A stretch of 10,149 bases of DNA from Bacteroidota bacterium (GCA_023400335.1 JAEXFF010000255.1:1-10149), one strand, 5' to 3'; counted from the stretch's first letter, positions 1-6,637 are shown. A program made the numbers and translations. The notes: generated by a model from the sequence alone, not told the origin.

Positions 1-988
1 ATTTTTCTCGAAGTATACAAGCTTCTTTGTAATTATTCTTACCTTCTTCTATTTGAAAGAGAAATCGATAACAATTTACTAAATTGATTAAATTATTTTC
101 TTTTTCAGCTGCGTCTTTCATTTTTAAACAATAAAGTTTACAGCTATCAAGAGCGTTTATTTGTTTAAAAATATTTATAATTGTCAAATAGTAAGGAGAT
201 TTTTTAGAAATATCTCTTGTTTCTAAAATAGAAATACATTGTTTACTTAAAATCAATGCACTATCAATGTTATTCATTTTTTGAAATAAAAAACTTTGTG
301 CATTTAAAATACTAGTATATAATTGTGTAATTTGTTGATTTTGTTCATTATCTATGTTAGAAACAATTTTTAATGCTTGAGCCAAAGTTGATTTAGCTTC
401 ATCATATTTTTTTTGATTACTGAAGATTCTTCCTAGTTGTTTTAAAACATATCCCATATAAAGATAATCCTTAGAATTTGAATATATGTCTAAAGATTTT
501 TTATAATAAAATTCTGCTTCCTTTAAATTGAACTGTTGATATTGAATTTGACCTAATTGATAAAATATCATTCCTAAAATATAATAGTTTTCTTTAGAAC
601 TTTTCTCAAAATTACTTTCTGCTAATTTCAATTGTTTATATATATTTTGAGGTTCTTCTTGATATTTTGATAAATAATATTGAGTTCGAGCTAGAGCATA
701 ATAATCCTTTCTGTTCTTATAATATTTTTCAGCAACAAGTAATGTAGAATCATTCTCCAAGAGTTCTAGTTTTTTATTTGCCACTACGGCTTCCAGCAGA
801 TAATAATAAGCTTTTTCGGCTTTACTAAGTTTTTCGACATCTAATGTTGTTAAACTATCCGCTATAGCTTGTGGATTGTCTTCCAATATTTTATCCCATT
901 GGGTTAATTTTACCATATAAGGAGTAAGTTGAGTATCACAGGCGAATACTCCTAAAACTATTAAAATCGAAAAGCAGTATCTATTCAT
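1..988 (-). CDS. TPR-repeat lipoprotein, 3' end cut by window edge
   Basis: An open frame reads from ATG at 988 to the left edge: 329 codons and no stop, so the C-terminus is missing. The N-terminus is a lipoprotein signal with lipobox V14-F15-A16-C17. The rest is helical with tetratricopeptide-like units; the clearest are about residues 135-170 (YYILGMIFYQLGQ..., ...AEFYYKKSLDIY) and 175-210 (...LKQLGRIFSNQKKYDEAKSTLAQAL). TPR units are protein-protein interaction scaffolds. Many Bacteroidales lipoproteins of this layout continue into a membrane segment, coiled coil and a LuxR-type HTH, but that part would lie outside the window, so a regulatory role is only a possibility. The gene has its own promoter at 1008-1039 and is separated from the upstream genes by a terminator. 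It is visibly more AT-rich than its neighbours (16 G+C in bases 1-60 against 28 in 8641-8700). The specific function is not recognised. Confidence 0.88.
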   Translation of the reverse strand, partial: MNRYCFSILIVLGVFACDTQLTPYMVKLTQWDKILEDNPQAIADSLTTLDVEKLSKAEKAYYYLLEAVVANKKLELLENDSTLLVAEKYYKNRKDYYALARTQYYLSKYQEEPQNIYKQLKLAESNFEKSSKENYYILGMIFYQLGQIQYQQFNLKEAEFYYKKSLDIYSNSKDYLYMGYVLKQLGRIFSNQKKYDEAKSTLAQALKIVSNIDNEQNQQITQLYTSILNAQSFLFQKMNNIDSALILSKQCISILETRDISKKSPYYLTIINIFKQINALDSCKLYCLKMKDAAEKENNLINLVNCYRFLFQIEEGKNNYKEACILREK

Positions 989-1007
989 CACACACCGATA
1001 TTTGATA

Positions 1008-1039
1008 CAAAAATATACTAACTTTGATAATATAGCAAT
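1008..1039 (-). promoter_or_regulatory. Bacteroidota-type promoter of the TPR lipoprotein gene
   Basis: On the minus strand a -7 box TATTTTTG (1008-1015, fits TAnnTTTG) is preceded, after 20 nt, by ATTG (1036-1039), a three-of-four match to the -33 TTTG. Transcription would start near 1001, giving a leader of only about a dozen bases before the ATG at 988. Motif and spacing fit the known Bacteroides sigma-ABfr consensus. Confidence 0.6.
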
Positions 1040-1086
1040 GTTTTGATTAATCTCTTTAAAATAAGATGATTTTTTTTATTGAATTT

Positions 1087-1124
1087 AAAAAAAGCACCTA
1101 CTTTCCACTGTGGAAAGCAGGTGC
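1087..1124 (-). terminator. Intrinsic terminator of the DUF2807 gene pair
   Basis: Bases 1094-1124 form an almost perfect palindrome: GCACCT(A)CTTTCCAC on one side and its complement on the other, with one G-T position in a 15-bp stem. Read on the minus strand it is followed directly by seven T (1087-1093). This is a textbook rho-independent terminator, about 33 bases after the stop of the upstream gene. No T-run follows on the plus strand, so it is directional. Confidence 0.9.
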
Positions 1125-1130
1125 CCGCCT

Positions 1131-1158
1131 AATAAGATACGTCTAACTTTATCTTATT
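1131..1158. repeat. Short inverted repeat at the 3' end of the second DUF2807 gene
   Basis: AATAAGATA (1131-1139) is the exact reverse complement of TATCTTATT (1150-1158), with a 10-nt loop. It overlaps the stop codon at 1157-1159 and lies just before the main terminator hairpin. It may help protect the mRNA 3' end, or be chance in AT-rich DNA. Confidence 0.4.
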
Positions 1159-1873
1159 ATTTTCGTGTCGCTTGTCCTCCTGAGGTGAGTTTCTGGCTTT
1201 TTATTGTCGGATTCCCTCTATAAATTAGGTCAGAACCGGTACTCATATAATATTCCAATAATTCAGAAACTTCTATTGTGGCCTTAGCGCCTGTCGTTCC
1301 TTTTATGTTTGCAAATTTTACAGGGAAGTCTGCAGCATTTAAGTTTCCGCTTGTACTCATTTGTACATCAATTTTTTCCGCTTTCCCTTTTAAATAAATA
1401 TCCCCGGAAGTTGTGATGGAAGTTTTTACAGTTACTGCTTCCAAATCTAAGGTCATTACCCCCGACGTTGTGGCTTTAAGGTCTATGTTTGTACATTTTA
1501 ATAGCTGAGTGCTTTTTAACATAGCTCCCGTAGTGACCGATAATTTTTTGACTTGGGGTAAAGTTACCTGTACTTCAAGTGACTGTGCATTTTTGATTTG
1601 AACATTTTCAGGAAAATGTACTCTTAATGTATTCTCCTCTACCTCGGTTTTTAAATAAGGCAGAATGTTATCGTCAGTTTTTACCGTTATGCTGTAGTTT
1701 TCACCAGGAGTTACATAAAGATTTATACCTTGTGAAACTGCAATACCAGAAAAGGCTGTGACAGATCTTTGTTCCGTAATGACGCGTCCCGACGCTTTGA
1801 TCGTTTTTTGTTCTTTCCCATTCCAGGAGGTCAGGGAAATAAATATAAGAGATAATAGAATAAGTAATTTCAT
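1157..1873 (-). CDS. Exported GIN-domain (DUF2807) beta-helix protein, second of a pair
   Basis: This is a 238-residue protein when started at ATG 1871-1873. That start is preferred because it begins a normal signal peptide (MKLLILLSLIFISLTS), has an AGGAAA-like ribosome site upstream and leaves 19 bases after the previous stop. The longer frame from 1918 would overlap the previous gene and put 15 charged residues before the signal. The mature part matches the GIN-domain family PF10988 (FSGIAVSQGINLYVTPG at about 41-57, which contains the GIN triplet) and ends in YRGNP...TSGG. A ladder of TTG/TTSG/STSG motifs recurs about every 20 residues (114, 135, 154, 173, 193, 211), as expected for a right-handed beta-helix. 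The family is secreted or envelope-attached with no firmly known role; the name 'adhesin head' is only putative. It is probably co-transcribed with the paralogue just upstream. Confidence 0.9.
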   Translation of the reverse strand: MKLLILLSLIFISLTSWNGKEQKTIKASGRVITEQRSVTAFSGIAVSQGINLYVTPGENYSITVKTDDNILPYLKTEVEENTLRVHFPENVQIKNAQSLEVQVTLPQVKKLSVTTGAMLKSTQLLKCTNIDLKATTSGVMTLDLEAVTVKTSITTSGDIYLKGKAEKIDVQMSTSGNLNAADFPVKFANIKGTTGAKATIEVSELLEYYMSTGSDLIYRGNPTIKSQKLTSGGQATRK

Positions 1874-1892
1874 TGGTCTTTCCTTGTTTATT

Positions 1893-2615
1893 TTAGTCTT
1901 TACTTCTATGTCTCGCACCTGAATTTGATTCTGCTTTCAATATACGGGGATTTCCGTAATAATCTAATTTTCCCATGCTACTTATCTCGTATTCGAGTTC
2001 ATCGGCTACATATATAGTTGCTTTACCTGCAGAACTTACCTCTATGTCTGCTTTGCTAACAATAAATTTTTCAGCATCCAGATAAGCTGCCGAGTTGACC
2101 TCTGCATCTAATAAATTCCCCTTCCCTGCTAATTGGGCCTTTGCTGCCGAAGTCACTTCCAGATCCAGACGATTTACCTCTAAATTCATATCTAATTGTG
2201 CTGCTGAGGAAATTTCGATTTCCAGATCTGTCGCCTTCCACTCATTGGTCCCATAGATGTGAGAGGCAGAAGAGGCCTCAATTTTTTCTAAGTTAGGGAC
2301 ACTTACATATACGTTCATCGGTTTATTTGTCGATAAGTTTTTGTGTTTTCTGTTTCCATTGAGGGAGATGATCAGACAGTTTTTTACTACTTTTGTTTCA
2401 ATATAAGGAATTATGTTTTCTTCGGCTTCTACCTGAAGCGACTCAGCTTTTCCCTGGGTTAAATAAACGTGAATCGCAGAGGATGTTTTTATTTCCGTAA
2501 AATGTCCAATTTCCCGCTGTTCTTTTACTACATTTTCAGATTTGTTGTTCCGGTAGCCCCAAGAACAAAGTGTCAGGGAAAAACAAGTTAGAAAAATAAG
2601 AGATAATGTTTTCAT
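1893..2615 (-). CDS. Exported GIN-domain (DUF2807) beta-helix protein, first of a pair
   Basis: The protein has 240 residues. It has a hydrophobic signal (residues 1-18, MKTLSLIFLTCFSLTLCS). The LTLC sequence resembles a lipobox poorly, with Leu at -1, so a plain signal peptide is likelier than a lipoprotein. The DUF2807 fold is indicated by FTEIKTSSAIHVYLTQG (39-55), ENIIPYIETKV (66-76) and the terminal YYGNPRILKAESNSGA. A ladder of SSA/TSA/NSA/SSM motifs recurs every 18-21 residues (115, 136, 155, 175, 194, 212), giving one rung per turn of a beta-helix. It is clearly paralogous to the next gene, 19 bases downstream with its preferred start. No convincing Shine-Dalgarno or TAnnTTTG promoter was found upstream, so how the pair is transcribed is open; read-through from the efflux operon is one option. 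Confidence 0.9.
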   Translation of the reverse strand: MKTLSLIFLTCFSLTLCSWGYRNNKSENVVKEQREIGHFTEIKTSSAIHVYLTQGKAESLQVEAEENIIPYIETKVVKNCLIISLNGNRKHKNLSTNKPMNVYVSVPNLEKIEASSASHIYGTNEWKATDLEIEISSAAQLDMNLEVNRLDLEVTSAAKAQLAGKGNLLDAEVNSAAYLDAEKFIVSKADIEVSSAGKATIYVADELEYEISSMGKLDYYGNPRILKAESNSGARHRSKD

Positions 2616-2812
2616 AGTTGTATATTTTAATGTTGAATTGTTGTTACGAAATATCTTGCTTTCCGTGTCGGAATTTGTGTTTTATTATATGACGGATATA
2701 TATGTATTTTGTTACACTTTTTATAAAAAATGTTTATAACCGAATCATTTATATTTCATTTAAGCAGGTTAGAGTTTTAGTGTAACGTTTTCAGTAAAAA
2801 TAACTAAGACAA

Positions 2813-2881
2813 CACTGATTAATGAAGCTTACGTTCCCCGAATAAGTAGTGGAATCAGAACCAAAGGTTCATTAATCAGTG
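2813..2881. repeat. 14-bp perfect inverted repeat with structured 41-base interior
   Basis: CACTGATTAATGAA (2813-2826) is the exact reverse complement of TTCATTAATCAGTG (2868-2881). The stem continues inward through one G-G mismatch to CTT/AAG, and the interior contains a further short GTTC/GAAC pairing. The whole can fold into one long hairpin on either strand. No clean T-run follows on either side, so it is not a classic terminator. It could be a structured RNA, a protein-binding site or the remains of a small mobile element. Confidence 0.75.
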
Positions 2882-2900
2882 AGGGGGTCAGGCGAATAAA

Positions 2901-2927
2901 ATAAAGATATAAACTACTCTTTATCTT
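2901..2927 (-). terminator. Weak AT-rich terminator candidate for the efflux operon
   Basis: On the minus strand AAGATAAAGA pairs with TCTTTATTTT around an approximately 7-10 nt loop (one G-T pair), running into TTTATT. It lies about 60 bases after the stop of the membrane-fusion gene. The stem is nearly all A-T pairs, so function is uncertain. Confidence 0.35.
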
Positions 2928-2989
2928 TTATACATTTGCATCTGTTTAAAGAGAGCGGATTTTTATTCTTACCCTGTTTTACGGTTTTT

Positions 2990-4240
2990 CTACTTTAAGA
3001 CCAGGCGTTCGTTGTCTCCGTACATTTCGTAACCGGAAGTGATTACTTTTTCTCCGGGTTCCAATCCTTCTATTACCTGATAGTATTGCGGATTTTGTTT
3101 CCCGATTTTAATTGTCCTCCGGTACGCTTCACTACCATCGGGTGAAAGTACGAAAATCCATTGTCCTCCTGTACTTTGATAGAAAGCTCCTCTTGGAATT
3201 AATACAGATTCGTCGGATTGTCCCAGTTGAAGATTGATATGGTAGGTTTGCCCCGTACGTATATTTTCCGGCATATCGCCTACAAAGCAGAGATCTGTTT
3301 TAAATTGCCCGCCTTTTACATCGGGGTATACTTTCATGACGGTCATATTAAAATTGGTACCCTGACGTTCTAAAGAGGCGTCCAGATCCTTTCTTACACG
3401 GTCGATATAGTGCTCGTCGATCTGAGCTGCTACTTTGTAGTTATCCAAAACATTGATTTTCCCCAGCTCTGTACCACTGTTTACAGATTGGCCGATTTCT
3501 ACAGAAAGTGTACCCAATTGTCCGCTGATAGGAGCCTTTACATTCAGGTTTTCATACCTTTCCCGGACCAATTTGAGGTTTCTCTGCATACTTTTCAAGC
3601 TTTCCGCCATGTTTTCAATCTGGATTTCACGATACATGGAATCCTGTTTCTGACGCTCAATCAACATATCGTTATTTTGTATGGATGTTTCGTAATCCTC
3701 TTTTGCAGTCAGGTAGTCTTCTTTTGCGATCAGATCTTCTTCGTATAATTTTTTATTCTGTTCGTACTTCCGTCTGTTCCGGGTAACATTCAGTTCACTT
3801 TGCAAACGGTCCTGGCGAATGCTGATTTTTTCTTTTTCCATGGAAAGCAAAGTGTTTCTCAATTCGTTTTCCTGATAAGCCAAATCGGCTTCACTTTTCA
3901 GGATCTCCATCGATAAATTGGGATTCTCGAGTTTAACGATAATGTCTCCGGCTTTTACCATAGCTCCTTCTTCGACCACTTTTTCAATAACCCGTCCACC
4001 TTCCATAGCACTCAACTGGATAAAAGTGATCGGCTCTACATTTCCCATAATGCGGATATAATCGTTGAAAGTTCCTTTTTTGATTTCTTCAATGGTAATT
4101 TTATCCTTTTCTACCCTTAAAGTTGAACTGTGGTTTCCAAAAACCAGCCATCCGATAAAGAGCAATACAAAAGCTCCCCCTAAAATATAAGGAATATGTT
4201 TTTTCTTCAATCCTTTTTTCTGTTCGATAATCTTATCCAT
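2990..4240 (-). CDS. HlyD/MacA-type periplasmic membrane-fusion protein of an efflux system
   Basis: The 416-residue protein has a basic cytoplasmic N-tail (KKGLKKKH) and one membrane segment (about 16-35). The first half of the lipoyl/barrel-sandwich domain follows (about 67-107, including VEEGAMVKAGDIIVKLENP), then a long coiled-coil hairpin (about 108-230), the second lipoyl half (232-262, VKAPISGQLGTL...IGQSVNSGTELG), a beta-barrel region, and a C-terminal membrane-proximal domain with IPRGAFY and GLEPGEKVITSG (392-403). Such proteins bridge an inner-membrane transporter to a TolC channel. The gene starts 42 bases after the TolC-like gene and is almost certainly in the same transcript. 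This subtype usually works with a MacB/FtsX ABC permease, but no transporter follows here. It may share a pump encoded elsewhere. The substrate cannot be told from sequence. Confidence 0.93.
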   Translation of the reverse strand: MDKIIEQKKGLKKKHIPYILGGAFVLLFIGWLVFGNHSSTLRVEKDKITIEEIKKGTFNDYIRIMGNVEPITFIQLSAMEGGRVIEKVVEEGAMVKAGDIIVKLENPNLSMEILKSEADLAYQENELRNTLLSMEKEKISIRQDRLQSELNVTRNRRKYEQNKKLYEEDLIAKEDYLTAKEDYETSIQNNDMLIERQKQDSMYREIQIENMAESLKSMQRNLKLVRERYENLNVKAPISGQLGTLSVEIGQSVNSGTELGKINVLDNYKVAAQIDEHYIDRVRKDLDASLERQGTNFNMTVMKVYPDVKGGQFKTDLCFVGDMPENIRTGQTYHINLQLGQSDESVLIPRGAFYQSTGGQWIFVLSPDGSEAYRRTIKIGKQNPQYYQVIEGLEPGEKVITSGYEMYGDNERLVLK

Positions 4241-4282
4241 GATATATATTTTAATTGTTATTCAATAAGGTTTTTCTTATTT

Positions 4283-5608
4283 TTAATATTTGATCTTAGC
4301 CTGCAAAGGAGCACCTCTGTAAAAATCTACCATTCTTTTTTTGATTCCATAAGTCAGTTGGGCTTTCAATACATCGAGTTTTGCCTGCCTCAGATTATTG
4401 TCACTGGTGTTTAAGTCGATAATTGTCACTAATCCCTGTTCATATTTTTTTTGGTTTGCTTCATAAGACAATTGACTGAAGTTCTGTTTTTTTATGGCCA
4501 TGTCGTATTCCCGGGAAGCAGCTTTTAGGTCCAATACGGCAAGTTCAATTTCTTTATATACAGACTGTAACATTTCCTGATAAGCAAATTCTGTATCCTG
4601 CATCTGGTATTTGCTGCGGGAAACAGTAGAGTGGCGCGAAAGGCCTCCGAAAATGGGAATGCTTACGCTGAATCCGAAACTTTTTCCGAGATTATTCTTT
4701 ATTTGGGAATGAAAGGAATTGTCCTGGGAATCATAGTAGTAGGTGTTCAGCGTTCCGGAAGCATTAAAACTTGGGAACAACTGACCTTTTGTAATATACC
4801 AGTTCAGCTGGGCAGCCCGGAAGGCATATTCTGCTGCACTTACTTCGGGTAAATCTTCTTTTGCTTTTCCGTATATTTCTGTAATATTCAATTCATGATT
4901 TTCCGGAATACGGCTACTCAGAGAAGAAACTTCTATATCCAGTTCTTCGTCAGGGTTATAATTCATTGTTTGTTTAAGGGTTACTAAAGCAGTTGCTTTT
5001 TTATTCTGATTTGCAATCAGATTATATTCGCTTTCAGCCACCTGGGCTTGTATGTCAAACAGATCACTTTTGGGTTTGATACCCAGCTCATGCTGACGTT
5101 CCATTCTTTTTAGTTGTAAACGGGCGTTTTCCAGCTGCTCCTGAGAAATTTCGATTAATCCTTCTGCATAAGCCAGATCGTAGAAGGCCTGCATGATGTT
5201 TACAGCGATATCGTTGGCTGTCTTCTCGGAGTCTTGCAATCCCTTTAGCTGGGATACTTTCCGGTAACGCAAAGTGTTGATGGCCGTAAAACCGGAAAAA
5301 AGATTGAGATTGGCCCCAACCCGGTAGTTATTGGCAAGTATACGGGAATCAACATAAGTATTGTCGGCCCCAATCGAACGTCCGAAACTATATTCTAAGC
5401 TGGAAGAACCGCTCAGGCTGGGAAGTAGATCCAAACGGGCGTCCCTTAAATTTACATTGTTAACTTTATTATTGAGTAGTTGACGCTCCATTGTCAGACT
5501 TTGCTCCACACCATAATCAATGCATTCCTGTAGTGTCCATTTCTTTTCCTGACCAAAACTTTGAAAGGTAATCAGGACAGCCAGTAAAGTGATACCGATT
5601 TTTACCAT
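4283..5608 (-). CDS. TolC-family outer-membrane efflux channel protein
   Basis: The 441-residue precursor has a signal peptide of about 19 residues (cleavage likely after QSFG). Residues from about 24 (WTLQECIDYGVEQSL) begin the first of two outer-membrane-efflux-protein repeats. The helical segments around LENARLQLKRMERQHELGIKPKSDLF (first half) and NQKKYEQGLVTIIDLNTSDNNLRQAKLDVLKAQLTYG (second half) are typical of the family. Three such subunits form an outer-membrane barrel with a periplasmic alpha-tunnel that exports small molecules. It is the first gene of the operon with the membrane-fusion protein. A near-consensus sigma-54 promoter lies 51-66 bases before its ATG, with two dyad sites further upstream, so expression is probably controlled by the NtrC-family regulator encoded at 8303-9664. 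Confidence 0.94.
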   Translation of the reverse strand: MVKIGITLLAVLITFQSFGQEKKWTLQECIDYGVEQSLTMERQLLNNKVNNVNLRDARLDLLPSLSGSSSLEYSFGRSIGADNTYVDSRILANNYRVGANLNLFSGFTAINTLRYRKVSQLKGLQDSEKTANDIAVNIMQAFYDLAYAEGLIEISQEQLENARLQLKRMERQHELGIKPKSDLFDIQAQVAESEYNLIANQNKKATALVTLKQTMNYNPDEELDIEVSSLSSRIPENHELNITEIYGKAKEDLPEVSAAEYAFRAAQLNWYITKGQLFPSFNASGTLNTYYYDSQDNSFHSQIKNNLGKSFGFSVSIPIFGGLSRHSTVSRSKYQMQDTEFAYQEMLQSVYKEIELAVLDLKAASREYDMAIKKQNFSQLSYEANQKKYEQGLVTIIDLNTSDNNLRQAKLDVLKAQLTYGIKKRMVDFYRGAPLQAKIKY

Positions 5609-5658
5609 TTTATTTAGTTTTTTCGTGATTTCTATTTTTCTGTATTTGTAAGGAATTC

Positions 5659-5674
5659 TGCTAAAAACGTGCCA
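5659..5674 (-). promoter_or_regulatory. Sigma-54 (-24/-12) promoter of the TolC/membrane-fusion operon
   Basis: The minus strand reads TGGCACG-TTTT-TAGCA. The consensus is TGGCACG-N4-TTGC(A/T): the -24 element is perfect, the spacing is exact, the invariant GG and GC are both present, and only one base differs (A for the second T of the -12 element). Transcription would start near 5648, leaving a leader of about 40 bases to the ATG at 5608. Sigma-54 promoters need an activator of the kind encoded at 8303-9664. Confidence 0.85.
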
Positions 5675-5727
5675 GAATTGTAAAATATTAATTATTAGTA
5701 TTTTGTTACTTATTAATTTTATTATGG

Positions 5728-5765
5728 TGTCAAAAAAATAGACAACAGTGTGAAATTATTTGACA
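5728..5765. promoter_or_regulatory. Tandem activator-binding dyads (UAS) upstream of the sigma-54 promoter
   Basis: Site 1 is TGTC-N9-GACA (5728-5744) and site 2 is TGTG-N9-GACA (5749-5765). Their centres are 21 bp apart, two turns of the helix, so both would face the same side. They lie about 80-117 bases upstream of the predicted sigma-54 start, the normal place for enhancer sites of NtrC-family activators. Site 1, with one flanking G, is identical over 18 bases to the site upstream of the regulator gene. Binding by that regulator is inferred, not shown. Confidence 0.75.
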
Positions 5766-5853
5766 AGAAGAAAAGACAAAAATAATTTAATTTTAAACAT
5801 TTATTTAATAGATCAGAAGGAAAGAAACAAAGCAGATTCAATGTCTTTTTACT

Positions 5854-5885
5854 TTTGTAGTCAGCGAATACTTTTTATATATTTG
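5854..5885 (+). promoter_or_regulatory. Bacteroidota-type promoter of udk
   Basis: TTTG (5854-5857), a spacer of exactly 20 bases, then TATATTTG (5878-5885), a full match to the Bacteroides -33/-7 consensus. Transcription would start near 5892, giving a leader of about 108 bases that is purine-rich but shows no obvious riboswitch fold. Its presence argues against the short plus-strand frame overlapping it being a gene. Confidence 0.8.
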
Positions 5886-5999
5886 TCCGATAGAAGGAAA
5901 TTCCAGGTAAAGGCCGGAGAGGAGGAGAAATTTTTTAAAAGAGGGAGGGAAGGCGGTATAGAGATTTGCCTGTAAACAGAAATCCGTAAGTATCTGCAT

Positions 6000-6614
6000 A
6001 TGAATACAACAGTTATAGGAGTTGCCGGAGGTACCGGTTCCGGTAAAAGTACGTTGGTACGGAAATTGAGGGAAGCTTTTGCGGAAGAGGAAGTGATCAC
6101 CTTGAGTCACGATTATTATTATAAGGCAAATAATGATCTCAGTATGGAGGAAAGAAGGAAATTGAACTATGACCATCCTCAATCCTTTGATACGGAAATG
6201 ATGATCGGACATGTGCGGACGCTGAAGGACGGCGTTCCTATCCAGCGGCCTGTATATTCTTTTGTCGAGCACAATCGGTTGAGGGAAACGGTAAAAATGA
6301 TCCCTGCCAAGGTATTGATTGTAGAAGGAATTCTGATTTTTGAAAATAAAGCCTTACGGGATCTGATGGATATTAAAGTATATGTAGATACAGATGCGGA
6401 TATCCGTTTAGCTCGTCGGATTTTACGGGATGTACAGGAAAGGGGCAGAAGTATGACCTCTGTAATCAATCAGTACATTTCCACGGTAAAACCAATGCAT
6501 GAAGAATTTGTAGAACCCTCTAAAAAATATGCTGATGTAATCATACCGGAAGGTGGATTCAATTCTGTTGCCCTATCTCTTTTAATCGAAAATATCAAAT
6601 CTGTCATTCGGTGA
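6000..6614 (+). CDS. udk: Uridine kinase (uridine/cytidine kinase)
   Basis: The 204-residue protein matches the uridine kinase family along its whole length. It phosphorylates uridine and cytidine to UMP and CMP with ATP or GTP in the cytoplasm, the pyrimidine salvage step. Visible motifs: P-loop GGTGSGKST (10-18), the DYYYK segment (38-42), NYDHPQSFD (56-64) for nucleoside binding, VEGIL (108-112), an arginine-rich lid (139-150, RRILRDVQERGR) and a C-terminal KYADVIIPEGG (177-186). The ATG at 6000 fits the family N-terminus; there is no strong Shine-Dalgarno. The stop TGA is bases 2-4 of a 27-nt repeat hairpin, yet the length is normal. It is divergent from the efflux operon and convergent with the kinase gene, so it is transcribed alone. 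There is no evident functional link to the neighbours. Confidence 0.96.
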   Translation: MNTTVIGVAGGTGSGKSTLVRKLREAFAEEEVITLSHDYYYKANNDLSMEERRKLNYDHPQSFDTEMMIGHVRTLKDGVPIQRPVYSFVEHNRLRETVKMIPAKVLIVEGILIFENKALRDLMDIKVYVDTDADIRLARRILRDVQERGRSMTSVINQYISTVKPMHEEFVEPSKKYADVIIPEGGFNSVALSLLIENIKSVIR

Positions 6615-6637
6615 CAAGGGGACGGTTCTTTTGTCAC
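6611..6637 (+). repeat. REP-like hairpin repeat, copy 1 (overlaps udk stop; likely terminator)
   Basis: This 27-base palindrome has arms GTGACAAGGGGA and TTCTTTTGTCAC around a CGG triloop. All 12 pairs form on this strand, counting G-T wobbles. It differs from copy 2 at one base (A to G at position 8), which keeps the pair as a wobble. It contains the udk stop codon and is followed by a T-rich stretch (ATTTTCTTTTTC from about 6641), so it probably also ends the udk transcript. Confidence 0.8.

Larger units (their letters stand above)
2616..2989. other. 374-base gene-free gap with inverted repeats
   Basis: Between the membrane-fusion gene and the DUF2807 pair no frame gives a credible protein. 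The gap holds an AT-rich hairpin (2901-2927), a 14-bp inverted repeat (2813-2881), and an 8-bp inverted pair GTTACACT (2711-2718) and AGTGTAAC (2779-2786). No clean -7/-33 promoter for the minus strand was found. A plus-strand TACATTTG (2931-2938) resembles a -7 box but has no -33 partner and no gene after it. In related efflux operons an inner-membrane pump gene would follow at this place; no recognisable remnant of one is visible. Confidence 0.6.

Noticed and set aside
1874..1918. 15-residue upstream extension of the second DUF2807 protein (start at 1918)
   Set aside because: It would put charged residues before the signal peptide and overlap the previous gene by 26 bases; the ATG at 1873 has a better ribosome site and signal peptide.
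2660..2680. Minus-strand CGACACG...AGCAA resembling a sigma-54 promoter before the DUF2807 pair
   Set aside because: The -24 GG is absent (GA instead) and the distance to the GC is too short, so it does not meet the strict sigma-54 spacing.
2931..2938. Plus-strand TACATTTG as a promoter -7 box
   Set aside because: There is no -33 element at the right distance and no plus-strand gene downstream; it faces the 3' end of the membrane-fusion gene.
3410..3748. 112-codon plus-strand frame inside the membrane-fusion gene
   Set aside because: It is the complement of a clear coding region, with no start signal or family features.
5760..5975. 71-codon plus-strand frame before udk
   Set aside because: It overlaps the dyad site and contains the full udk promoter, has no ribosome site and no protein-like features.
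5838..6272. 144-codon minus-strand frame antisense to udk
   Set aside because: It lies opposite the certain udk gene; composition is a shadow of it, with no domain or ribosome site.
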